Below are positions 55,875-63,796 of a stretch of 64,000 nucleotides of DNA, one piece after another. Source of the DNA: Streptoalloteichus tenebrarius. Lineage in GTDB: Bacteria > Actinomycetota > Actinomycetes > Mycobacteriales > Pseudonocardiaceae. The notes under the pieces are model-generated. The model made no database searches, had not been told where the DNA came from, and saw only the letters and a program-made list of their open reading frames with translations. The DNA lies in contig NZ_JAMTCP010000027.1 in the NCBI RefSeq assembly GCF_024171885.1, forward strand, positions 25,780 through 89,779. Reading direction: 5' to 3'. The position numbers were made by a program, and so were the translations under genes. Positions within the stretch are counted from its first letter, which is position 1, and each line of letters starts with the position of its first letter.

Positions 55875-56513
55875 TCAGAACACGAGGGCCTCGGCGACGG
55901 CGTCCCGCACGCGGGCCTCGGACGGGAGGGGGAGGCCGCGCTCGTCGGCCACCCGGCGCAGGGACGTCATGGTCACGTCGTGCAGCCCGCAGACGGTGAA
56001 CCGGTCGAAGACACCCATGTCCGGGTCGATGTTGAGGGCGAACCCGTGACTGGTGACCCCGTGCCGGATCCGCATGCCGATCGAGGCGATCTTGTGGTGT
56101 TCCGGGGTCCACACGCCGACCAGGCTGCTCGCCCCCGGCGGGGTGTCGCGCCGGACGGCCGGGAACCCGAGGCTCCCCAACGCGGCGATGAGCCCGTTCT
56201 CCACCCACCGCACGATGTCCACCGGCCCGCGCTCGCGGACGTCCACCACCAGGTAGCCCACGAGCTGGCCAGGGCCGTGGTAGGTCGCGTAGCCGCCCCG
56301 GTCCACCTCGACCGTCCGGATGCCGAGATCGGCCGGGAGGTCCGCCGGCGAGGTCCGCGGGCCGTACGTGATCACGGGCGGATGGCTGAGCAGGAACAGC
56401 CGGTCGCCGGCGAGCCCCTCCCCGCGCTCCTTCACCCAGCGCGCCATCGACGCGTTCGCCTCGTCGTACCCGACCTCACCAAGGTCGACCCGCTCCAGCA
56501 CGATGACACCCAC
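55875..56513 (-). CDS. LipB-like octanoyltransferase family protein
   Basis: A protein of about 212 residues with the BPL/LPL catalytic fold. RGGYATYHGPGQLVGYLVVDV is the lipoate-binding signature, KIASIGMRIRHGVTSHGFALNI contains the conserved Lys, and DRFTVCGLHDVTMTSL the conserved Cys. LipB transfers octanoyl groups from acyl carrier protein to lipoyl domains. The sequence departs from the standard actinobacterial LipB (Tyr-Ala-Thr-Tyr in place of the common Lys-Ile-Thr-Trp) and no lipA lies nearby, so it may be a paralogue. GTG 56513 is chosen as start; GTG 56531 and a start at 56561 are in frame. A -10-like TAGCCT lies at 56534-56539. Confidence 0.8.
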   Translation of the reverse strand: MGVIVLERVDLGEVGYDEANASMARWVKERGEGLAGDRLFLLSHPPVITYGPRTSPADLPADLGIRTVEVDRGGYATYHGPGQLVGYLVVDVRERGPVDIVRWVENGLIAALGSLGFPAVRRDTPPGASSLVGVWTPEHHKIASIGMRIRHGVTSHGFALNIDPDMGVFDRFTVCGLHDVTMTSLRRVADERGLPLPSEARVRDAVAEALVF

Positions 56514-56583
56514 CTCTCCGTCCCAGCCCACAGAGGCTAGGGCACCGCGAATCCCGTCCACGGAGGGGAACCGACGAGAACTC

Positions 56584-57431
56584 TCAGTCGCACATGCTCG
56601 CGAACTCGGCCGCCACCGAGCCGAGGAGATCGCGCGCTTCGTCGTCGACGAGAGCGTGTCCCAGGAAGAATTGGAAGAGGCTCAGGTGGTAGTCGACGTC
56701 CTGCGGATCACGCAGGGCCACCTCGCCGGAAAAGAGCTCCACCAGGACGAGACGGTCGTCGAAGACGGCGAATACGTGGAGTGGGGAGGCCGAGACCCTC
56801 TTCTCTCGCGGAATGATCGCCACTCGCACGTTGGGCCGGGTGGAGACTTCCGCCAGATGTCGGCACTGGTCCGCCATGGTCGCGGGGTCCGCCCGCTGCC
56901 ACCGGATCGCGTGCTCGGGCATCAGGAACACGAACGCACGGGACACGTCCTCAAGCGCCCGTTGCATCTCCATCCGCGCCCGGACTGCCTGCTCCCGGTT
57001 CCACGAGATGTCACCGGGCACTGTCGGTGTGAGCACCTGTCGCGCGTATTCCTCGGTCTGGAGCATCGAACTCGGTATTGCCGGCAGGAACTGTCGGACC
57101 ACGGTCGACGCCTCGGCGAGCGCCCTGAGTTCCGCCTGTTTGCGCCACAGACCGACCTGGGCGTAGGTCCGCCAGGACCTGTAGTCGACGTTGGCGTGGC
57201 GCGCGAGCGCCACGAGATCCTCGGCGACTTTCGAGGCACCCTGAGAGCGGTCAGAACGCGCTCGACGTCGACGACGCTCGGGACGACCCTGCCGCGCTCG
57301 ATCCGACTGATCTTGGATTGGGACATGGCACAACGGGCCGCCAGCCTCGCTCCGGACAGGCCGGCCGCCCTGCGCAGTTCTCGCAGCGCCTCCGCGAGCT
57401 CCCTACGGGGATTCCCTACAGGTTCGAACAT
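56584..57431 (-). pseudogene. Frameshifted XRE-family regulator (HTH + DUF5753)
   Basis: Two reading frames together make one normal protein of about 282 residues. From 57431 the first frame encodes the helix-turn-helix (ELRRAAGLSGARLAARCAMS, then QSKISRIERGRVVPSVVDVE) up to LTALRVPRKS. At about 57225-57235 the homology jumps to another frame, KVAEDLVALARHANVDYRSW, which continues through DUF5753 to a stop at 56584. A single missing base in CCTCGAAAGTC explains the break. Such regulators normally work with DUF397 or DUF6879 partner genes in actinomycete differentiation and stress loci. The neighbouring DUF6879 gene is also damaged, so real decay is more likely than a sequencing error, but the latter is possible. 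Confidence 0.82.
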
Positions 57432-57822
57432 ATTTCTCGTAGGAGACCGCGTTCTTCAGTGCCGTGTCCCGCCAGTTCAGATACCTGTCCAGATCGGGGT
57501 TGTCCACCAGCTCGATGTCCCGGAGAGCGCCGTCGGGAGCGAAGTTCAGATGAACCACCGTGCTCTGGTCGAAAAGCCAGAAATCCTGGTCCGGCAGTCC
57601 CCAGTCGTCATCCGTGATGTCGACCACCCGGATGTCCTCGCCAGCCGCGATGTTGCCGGGTATTCCCCATGCCAACTGGTAGCGCTGGTAGTCGGTCAAC
57701 GGACGCCGCACCACTCGCACCCGCCCGATCGACTTCCCCGCGGCGACGTATGACCGGACAATCTCGTGCCAGTCGCTGTTGTGGTCCTCCGGTTTCGGCT
57801 CGCCGGCGAGGAATCGCTCGAA
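57403..57822 (-). pseudogene. DUF6879 family gene, N-terminus lost
   Basis: The frame encodes the last ~139 residues of a DUF6879 protein: FERFLAGEPKPEDHNSDWHE, then GRVRVVRRPLTDYQRYQLAW, and GLPDQDFWLFDQSTVV. Intact family members have roughly 40-50 more residues upstream. Here the sequence instead runs, out of frame, straight into the small companion gene, as if a deletion had joined the two. No start codon with a ribosome site precedes the fragment. Its 3' end overlaps the XRE gene start by 29 nt. Function in the family is unknown; it accompanies XRE/DUF5753 regulators. Confidence 0.7.
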
Positions 57823-57833
57823 ACTGGCCCGCG

Positions 57834-57995
57834 GAGCACATCCATCGGCAGCTCCACCGCCAGCTCGCCCGGCCCCAACCGCAGGCCGTGGGCGTCGGTG
57901 ACGGGGACTCCCTGAGCCACCGCCGTCCCCCGATCCGTGAAGTAGATCGTGGGGCACACGTTCTTGTCGCACCCAGATACCTTCCGTAGCCACAT
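57834..57995 (-). pseudogene. Small companion protein of the XRE/DUF6879 module, 3' end lost
   Basis: From the ATG at 57995 the frame encodes MWLRKVSGCDKNVCPTIYF, TDRGTAVAQGVPVTDAHGLR and ELAVELPMDVL. This resembles the short proteins (about 60-90 residues) encoded beside DUF397/DUF6879 genes in actinomycetes. After about 54 residues the similarity stops, and the DNA continues as DUF6879 in a different frame. The frame itself stays open for another ~46 codons as nonsense. It may still be translated as a fusion with an irrelevant tail. Confidence 0.55.
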
Positions 57996-58065
57996 GGACA
58001 CGTGGGTACCACGGAGAGCGAGTACGCCTGAACCCTCAGTCACGCTCTCGCATAAACTGGTGCGG

Positions 58066-58866
58066 TCACGACCAGTCGTAGGTGACGGTGAGAGGGGCGT
58101 GGTCGGACCAGCGGGCGTCGTAGGACACGGCACGATCGACCACGGCGCTGGTCGCCCGCTCCGCCAGGCCCGGCGTCGCCACCTGGTAGTCGATCCGCCA
58201 ACCCGCGTCGTTGTCGAACGCCTTCCCCCGGAACGACCACCACGTGTACGGACCGGGGCCCTCGGGGTGCAGCCGCCGCAGCACGTCGACGTAGGCCGCC
58301 TCGTCGAACACCCGGCTCAGCCAGGCCCGCTCCTCGGGCAGAAAGCCCGCGTTCTTCTGGTTGGCCTTCCACGCCTTGAGGTCGATCTCGCGGTGGGCGA
58401 TGTTCCAGTCGCCGCAGACCAACACCTCACGCCCCTCGACGGCCGCCTTCTCCCGCCGCTCCACGAGGTAGGGCAGGAAGGCGGCCATGAACCGCTCCTT
58501 CTCGTCCTGTCGCGGAGTGCCCACGTCACCGCTGGGCAGGTACAGGCTGGCGACCGTGAGCCCGGGGAGGTCGACCTCCACGTACCGGCCGCTCCGCTCG
58601 AACTCCGGCTCGCCGAACCCGATGCGCACGGCCTCCGGCGCCACGCGGGTGAGCAGGGACACGCCGTTCCGCCCCTTGGCCTCGGAGTGGGCGTGCACCA
58701 CGTGCCACCCCTCGGGCTCCCGGACCGCCGGTGGCAGTTGGCCGGGCTCGGCCCTGACCTCCTGGAGGCACACCACGTCGGCCGTGGTGGCCGCGAGCCA
58801 CTCCTGGTAGCCCTTCTTCGCGGCGGCCCGCAGGCCGTTGACGTTGACGGTCGAGACGGTCAGCAC
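58066..58866 (-). CDS. xthA: Exodeoxyribonuclease III
   Basis: AP endonuclease and 3'-5' exonuclease of base-excision repair. The 266-residue EEP-fold protein has NVNGLRAA at the N-terminus, VVCLQEVRA with the metal-binding Glu, GDWNIAH (about residues 150-156), TWWSFRGKAFDNDAGWRIDY and the catalytic SDHAPL near the C-terminus. The GTG at 58866 lies 8 nt after TACGCT (58875-58880, minus strand), so a leaderless transcript is likely. It is not coupled to its neighbours. Confidence 0.94.
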   Translation of the reverse strand: MLTVSTVNVNGLRAAAKKGYQEWLAATTADVVCLQEVRAEPGQLPPAVREPEGWHVVHAHSEAKGRNGVSLLTRVAPEAVRIGFGEPEFERSGRYVEVDLPGLTVASLYLPSGDVGTPRQDEKERFMAAFLPYLVERREKAAVEGREVLVCGDWNIAHREIDLKAWKANQKNAGFLPEERAWLSRVFDEAAYVDVLRRLHPEGPGPYTWWSFRGKAFDNDAGWRIDYQVATPGLAERATSAVVDRAVSYDARWSDHAPLTVTYDWS

Positions 58867-58934
58867 GAGCGGCCAGCGTAGTCACGACCAGCGACGACCC
58901 GGCGGTCCGTTCCGGTGAGACCTCGGACACGCCC

Positions 58935-59252
58935 TCACTGGCAGGAGTTGCCGGGCGCCGGGGTGAGGAACTCCGCCGCCGCCCAGCGGTTGTCGCCGAG
59001 CTTGCGGAACCCGTTCTCGACCGAGGGCTGGGCCGACACCAGCGCGTTGCCCCGCAGCCGCTCCACCACCCGCTGGTCCGTCGCCGGCCCCGCCCGCACG
59101 TTCAGCAGGTCGGCGCTGACCCGGAACTCGCACCGGGCCCGGTCGGAGACCGGCGACACGCCGTCGCGCTTGTCCCCGCCACCCGCGAGGACCGCCACCC
59201 CGACGGCGACGAGGACACCCCCGATGACCAGGGGACGGACCGGCAGCGCCAC
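58935..59252 (-). CDS. Small membrane-anchored SH3-like (SH3b) domain protein
   Basis: A 105-residue protein with an N-terminal hydrophobic segment (PLVIGGVLVAVGVAVLAGGG), then an SH3b-like domain: CEFRVSADLLNVRAGPATDQRVVERLRGN, where NVRAGP is the signature, and RWAAAEFLTPAPGNSC at the end. Two Cys could form a disulfide outside the cell. SH3b domains usually bind peptidoglycan or peptides. The GTG at 59252 has an excellent GGAGGTGA site; longer frames upstream lack similarity. Confidence 0.78.
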   Translation of the reverse strand: MALPVRPLVIGGVLVAVGVAVLAGGGDKRDGVSPVSDRARCEFRVSADLLNVRAGPATDQRVVERLRGNALVSAQPSVENGFRKLGDNRWAAAEFLTPAPGNSCQ

Positions 59253-59480
59253 GGCGCTCACCTCCCGCCTCGCGAGCGAGGACCTAGGTCGACGGCGTCC
59301 CCAGGTATAGCCGCCGGGCACGGCGCCGGCGAGCCCCGCGCCGGGAACTCCACCCGTCGGCACCCGTCCCGCTCCGCCCGACGAGGGACCAACCCCGAGG
59401 TCATGGCTACGTTTCGTGACCAGCCCGCCCCGCGTCGAACCGGGTGGCGCACGGCGCCGCCCCACCGAAGGAGAAACACC

Positions 59481-59510
59481 GGGGCCCGGCCACCGCGGTG
59501 ACCGGGCCCC
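59481..59510 (-). terminator. Terminator of icd
   Basis: Inverted repeat GGGGCCCGG/CCGGGCCCC (59481-59489/59502-59510) around a further CACCG/CGGTG pairing, 18 bp beyond the icd stop. Confidence 0.85.
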
Positions 59511-59528
59511 TGGGGCGTACGGAACGGC

Positions 59529-60749
59529 TCAGCCGGCCATCTTCCGCTGGAGGTTCTCGTCCAGGGCGGCGAGGAACTCCTCGGTGGTCAGCCACGGGGT
59601 GTCGCCACCCACCAGCAGCGCCAGGTCCTTGGTCATCTTGCCGCTCTCGACGGTCTCGACGCAGACCTGCTCGAGCTTGTTGGCGAAGTCGGTGACCTCG
59701 GGGGTGTTGTCGAGCTTGCCCCGGTGGGCCAGGCCACGGGTCCAGGCGAAGATCGACGCGATCGGGTTGGTCGACGTCGGCTTGCCCGCCTGGTGCTGGC
59801 GGTAGTGCCGGGTGACCGTGCCGTGCGCGGCCTCGGCCTCGACGGTGCGGCCGTCCGGCGTCATCAGCACGGAGGTCATCAGGCCCAGCGAGCCGAAGCC
59901 CTGCGCCACGATGTCCGACTGCACGTCGCCGTCGTAGTTCTTGCAGGCCCAGACGTAGCCGCCCTCCCACTTCAGGGCCGCGGCGACCATGTCGTCGATC
60001 AGGCGGTGCTCGTAGGTCAGGCCCCTGGCCTCGAACTCGGCCTTGAACTCCGCCTCGAAGATCTCCTGGAACACGTCCTTGAACATGCCGTCGTAGGCCT
60101 TGAGGATCGTGTTCTTGGTGGACATGTACACCGGGTAGTTCCGCGCGAGGCCGTAGGCGAACGAGGCCCGCGCGAAGTCCTCGATGGACTTCCGGTAGTT
60201 GTACATGCCCAGGGCGACGCCGCCACCCTCCGGGAACTGCGCCACCTCGAACTGCATCGGCTCGGCGCCGTCGGCCGGGGTGTAGGTGATGGTCAGCGTG
60301 CCGGGGCCGGGCACCTTGAAGTCGGTGGCCTTGTACTGGTCACCGTGGGCGTGACGGCCGACGATGATCGGCTTCTGCCAGCCGGGCACCAGCCGGGGGA
60401 TGTTCGAGATGATGATCGGCTCGCGGAAGATCACGCCGCCGAGGATGTTGCGGATGGTGCCGTTCGGGCTCCGCCACATCTTCTTGAGGCCGAACTCCTC
60501 GACCCGCGCCTCGTCCGGGGTGATGGTGGCGCACTTGACGCCGACGCCGTGCTTCTTGATGGCGTTCGCGGCGTCGACGGTCACCTGGTCGTCGGTGGCG
60601 TCCCGGTGCTCGATGCCCAGGTCGTAGTACTCCAGGTTGACGTCCAGGTACGGGTGGATCAGCTTGTCCTTGATGAACTGCCAGATGATCCGGGTCATCT
60701 CGTCGCCGTCGAGCTCGACGACGGTGCCGTGAACCTTGATCTTCGCCAT
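59529..60749 (-). CDS. icd: NADP-dependent isocitrate dehydrogenase (homodimeric, eukaryote-like type)
   Basis: Oxidises isocitrate to 2-oxoglutarate in the TCA cycle. The 406-residue protein is of the Icd1/eukaryotic-type class: [22 protein letters not shown] at the N-terminus, [34 protein letters not shown] with substrate-binding Ser/Asn/Arg, and [26 protein letters not shown]. The ATG at 60749 has a GAGGAGAA site about 11 nt upstream. A stand-alone gene with its own terminator; Rv3339c position in the mycobacterial order. Confidence 0.97.
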   Translation of the reverse strand: MAKIKVHGTVVELDGDEMTRIIWQFIKDKLIHPYLDVNLEYYDLGIEHRDATDDQVTVDAANAIKKHGVGVKCATITPDEARVEEFGLKKMWRSPNGTIRNILGGVIFREPIIISNIPRLVPGWQKPIIVGRHAHGDQYKATDFKVPGPGTLTITYTPADGAEPMQFEVAQFPEGGGVALGMYNYRKSIEDFARASFAYGLARNYPVYMSTKNTILKAYDGMFKDVFQEIFEAEFKAEFEARGLTYEHRLIDDMVAAALKWEGGYVWACKNYDGDVQSDIVAQGFGSLGLMTSVLMTPDGRTVEAEAAHGTVTRHYRQHQAGKPTSTNPIASIFAWTRGLAHRGKLDNTPEVTDFANKLEQVCVETVESGKMTKDLALLVGGDTPWLTTEEFLAALDENLQRKMAG

Positions 60750-60874
60750 GAGGCGGCGTTCTCCTCTCGCGTCCTGCGTCGCGACCGCGCAAGCAAGACA
60801 AGCGTACTGGTAAGCCCCCGAGGTCGGCTCCTGGCCGGTGACCAGAGCCACGTCCCCGGCCTGACCAGCGACGA

Positions 60875-61660
60875 TCAGCGCCCGGACAGGCCGTGCACGA
60901 GCTGGCCGAGCCGCTCCGCCAACACCCGCTGGTCGGTCGGGACCACCACCGTCCACGGCTGGCCGTCCCCGCCGCGCACCTGGTGCGCGAGGTAGCAGCC
61001 CTCGGCCGTGTCGACCACGTTGACCGGATACTCGCACCGGCGCCGGCCGCCCGCCGGCCCACGGGTCGCCGCGAAGAACTGCCCCGCGGCCCTGCGCGGC
61101 TGGGCGAGCAGCCGGCGGACCCGGTCGACCTCGGTCTCCCCGCCGCCGACCGACTCCAGCACGCCGCCGCCGTCGTCGTCGTCATTCCCGTGCCGGCCAG
61201 GACCGCCCTCCAGCAGCTCCGTCGGCACGTTGTGGTGCTGGCCCCTGATCGGCCGCAACGGCGGCAACACCGAGACCGCCGCGTCACACAGCCACTCCGG
61301 CGCGACCGGCCGCAACCGCAACTGGCCGCCCCCGAGGTGGGCGAGCACGCCCTCCCTGCCGGACACCGCGACGACCACCGACTCCGTCGGCCGGTCGCCG
61401 ACCGCGAACCACCCGTAGACCTCGACCTCCGGCCGGGCCAGGAGCTGCAACGCGTCCATCAGGTCGGGGTCCGGCCGATCGCCCTGGGCGAGGCCGAGCT
61501 GCTGGAGCTCACCCACCACCTGGTGGGCGAGCCGCTCCCGCTCCGTCCACGTGGCGCCCGGCGACGGGCAGAACAGGGCCACGTGCTTGTCGGTGTCGAC
61601 CCCCAGCTCCCACAACACGTCATAGGCGAGCTCGGAAATCACCACGTCGCGGCGCAGCAC
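60875..61660 (-). CDS. EspG-family ESX secretion-associated protein
   Basis: A 261-residue cytoplasmic protein of the EspG family, the chaperones that bind PE/PPE-type substrates of type VII secretion and keep them soluble. The pattern [17 protein letters not shown] start (here [17 protein letters not shown]), the VEVYGWFAV strand, [18 protein letters not shown] and the C-terminal [19 protein letters not shown] are characteristic. The GTG at 61660 has a GGGAGG site. It is the last gene of an operon behind a PPE-like gene and DUF3558 lipoproteins; the PPE-like product is the expected client. Confidence 0.85.
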   Translation of the reverse strand: MLRRDVVISELAYDVLWELGVDTDKHVALFCPSPGATWTERERLAHQVVGELQQLGLAQGDRPDPDLMDALQLLARPEVEVYGWFAVGDRPTESVVVAVSGREGVLAHLGGGQLRLRPVAPEWLCDAAVSVLPPLRPIRGQHHNVPTELLEGGPGRHGNDDDDGGGVLESVGGGETEVDRVRRLLAQPRRAAGQFFAATRGPAGGRRRCEYPVNVVDTAEGCYLAHQVRGGDGQPWTVVVPTDQRVLAERLGQLVHGLSGR

Positions 61661-61738
61661 GGCGCGACTCCCCTCCCGTTCACGTTCGACTCAGTCGAGG
61701 TGGGTCGCCCTGCCAGGTCGGCAGGGCGACCCTCGTCC

Positions 61739-63172
61739 TCACTCCCCGATGACCGGCGGAGCCACCTTCTGGCCGACGCCGAAGACATCCTCCGACTCGA
61801 CGAGGTAGTCCGGGCGCTGGTGCTCCTGGTCCTCCTCGCCCTTGCCACCACGGGCTCCGGCCATGCCGCCCATGCCCGCCATGCCACCAGCAGGGCCACG
61901 ACCACCGGCCGCGCCGCCGCCAGCCGGACCGAAACCACCGGGCCCGCCGGGTCCACCAGGGCCGACACCGCTGGAGCCACCCGGACCGAAGCCGCCGACA
62001 CCACCACGGCCGCCCGGCCCCATGCCGGCGCCGGCGCCGCCGACGCCACCACCGGTCCCGCCACCGAAGCCGCCCAGCCCGCTCCGGCCGCCGGGACCGC
62101 CAGGCCCACCACCGCCGGGGCGCATGCCCGTGCGCATCGAGCCGTCCCTACCGGGACCACCACCAGGAAGTCCGGGGCCACCAGGGAAGGCGGGACCGAC
62201 AGGGGGATAGCTGGGACCGTCACCCGGAGTGGGGCCCGGCCCGGGCAGGTTCCACCCCGACTGCCCCGGCGTCGGCGTCGGCGGACGCCCCCAGCTCGGG
62301 TCGACCTGGGCCGGCGGCGGCGAGGACGGCCACGTCGGGCCGTACCCACCGGGCGGAGGACCGCCCGGCTCCCGCCCGCCCGGCGGCGGCGACCACGGCC
62401 CGGGCCCACCACCCGGCCCACCGCCCGGCGGGGGCGGAACCACCTGGTTCCCACCGCCACCCGGCGGCGACCACGGCTGACGCCCGAAGTTGTCACCACC
62501 CCGACCCGGCGGCTCCACCCCGCCGTCGATCGGCTTGCCCTGGCCGGGGTTGGTCACGCTGACGTCCGCCGGGTTCGTGCTGCCACCGAAGGTCGGCACC
62601 GCGCTGATGTTGGAGTTGGTGACGGAGCCGTAGGTGCTGAGGGCGTTCTGGTTGGCGATCGTCTTGGCCCGGTAGGCCTCCATCTCCTGCGAGATGTCGC
62701 CGTCCCGGAGGCCGAAGAGCTCGCCGACCTTCTTCGCCCCGACCTCAAGCAAGTTGTCTGCCGGCGGCTTCTCCGGAACCGGCTGGACCGTGTTCTTGGC
62801 CTGGTTGAAGCCGCCACTCTGGCTCTCCAGGACCGACTTGGCCTGGTGGGCGGTCGCGCCGGCCTGCTCCGCGGAGGCCGCCAACGGCGACATCCCGGCC
62901 TGGGCGGCCTCGGAGCCCTGCCCCTCCCAGATCACGCCCGCCGTGTTCATCGCGGAGCGGACCGCCTCGCTGGCGTGATGCTGGAGAGTGCCGATCTGTC
63001 CCCAGTTGCCCCCGGCGCTGTCGACGTCGCGAGTGCCCGCGACACCGTCGCCGTGGAACATCTTGTAGATCTCGGCACCCTGCATGCCCTGCGGACGCAC
63101 GTCCGTGTCCGCCGCCTTCTTGGCGATCCCGACCGCGGTGCCAATCCCCACGACGACGAGCGGGAAGACCAT
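61739..63172 (-). CDS. PPE-like, Pro/Gly-rich T7SS substrate
   Basis: A 477-residue protein with no signal peptide. Residues 1-180 are mainly helical with features of PPE/WXG-like substrates (ASEAVRSAMNTAGVIWEGQGSEAAQ; the WEG-type turn). Residues 210-440 are extremely Pro/Gly-rich, with repeated PGG/GGPG motifs. The protein ends in a conserved acidic-hydrophobic tag DYLVESEDVFGVGQKVAPPVIGE that I remember from other Pseudonocardiaceae PPE-like proteins. The ATG at 63172 overlaps the upstream lipoprotein stop (TGATG). EspG directly downstream supports export through an ESX system encoded elsewhere. Surface or cell-wall location is the inference. Confidence 0.78.
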   Translation of the reverse strand: MVFPLVVVGIGTAVGIAKKAADTDVRPQGMQGAEIYKMFHGDGVAGTRDVDSAGGNWGQIGTLQHHASEAVRSAMNTAGVIWEGQGSEAAQAGMSPLAASAEQAGATAHQAKSVLESQSGGFNQAKNTVQPVPEKPPADNLLEVGAKKVGELFGLRDGDISQEMEAYRAKTIANQNALSTYGSVTNSNISAVPTFGGSTNPADVSVTNPGQGKPIDGGVEPPGRGGDNFGRQPWSPPGGGGNQVVPPPPGGGPGGGPGPWSPPPGGREPGGPPPGGYGPTWPSSPPPAQVDPSWGRPPTPTPGQSGWNLPGPGPTPGDGPSYPPVGPAFPGGPGLPGGGPGRDGSMRTGMRPGGGGPGGPGGRSGLGGFGGGTGGGVGGAGAGMGPGGRGGVGGFGPGGSSGVGPGGPGGPGGFGPAGGGAAGGRGPAGGMAGMGGMAGARGGKGEEDQEHQRPDYLVESEDVFGVGQKVAPPVIGE

Positions 63173-63795
63173 CACCCACCACCCTTCAACGTCTTCATCA
63201 CCTCAGTGGCCAGGATCTTCGTCTGCCCGCACTTCACCACGGCGGCAGCCTTGTCATCGTCCGTGAACTGAACCTTCACGGAATTGCTCAGACTGTCCAT
63301 GACGGCCACTTCGACATCGCACATCCCAACCCTGCTGTCATCCAGCATGACAGCGGGGTATCCCTCGACCTGGAACGGCTCGAAATGCTCGAAGTTGCCC
63401 TTGTTCCGGTACAACTGGGCCAGCCCCTGACGGTTGGCCGCGATCGTAACCGAGAAATCGAGTTTCGACGGCCCCCGCCAGTCCGACCACGCACACCTCG
63501 GTGCCGGGTCCTTGTCGACCTCACCCTTCGCCGCGACACGGAGAGTCTGTAGCTCTGCCGCCGTGAGCACGCTGCACGGGTCCTGCTGGAACTTCGCCGT
63601 GTCCAACGCCTTCGGCACACGCGGAACACGAGGAATCCCGTCTACGTCCGAGCTGGCACCGGCCGAGAAGCTGGGTGTCGTCGGAGGTGCGTCTCCGGCG
63701 ACGGACGGAGAACATGCGGTGAGCGTCAGGGCTGCCAGAAGGGAAGCGGACACCACGGCACGTTCCCGAGCCACTACTCCTCGCGCCCGGCACAT
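63172..63795 (-). CDS. DUF3558 family lipoprotein
   Basis: A 207-residue lipoprotein: a basic N-terminus, hydrophobic core and lipobox LTLTAC (C28), a Ser/Thr/Pro-rich spacer, then the DUF3558 domain with DPCSVLTAAELQTL near residue 73, PRCAWSDW, and a C-terminal MCDVEVAVMDSLSNSVKVQF and KCGQTKILATEVMKTL. The four domain cysteines probably form disulfides outside the cell. The ATG at 63795 is 1 nt after the stop of another DUF3558 gene; GTG 63774 is an alternative. Its place ahead of PPE-like and EspG genes links this lipoprotein family to T7SS substrates. Confidence 0.85.
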   Translation of the reverse strand: MCRARGVVARERAVVSASLLAALTLTACSPSVAGDAPPTTPSFSAGASSDVDGIPRVPRVPKALDTAKFQQDPCSVLTAAELQTLRVAAKGEVDKDPAPRCAWSDWRGPSKLDFSVTIAANRQGLAQLYRNKGNFEHFEPFQVEGYPAVMLDDSRVGMCDVEVAVMDSLSNSVKVQFTDDDKAAAVVKCGQTKILATEVMKTLKGGG

Positions 63796-63796
63796 C

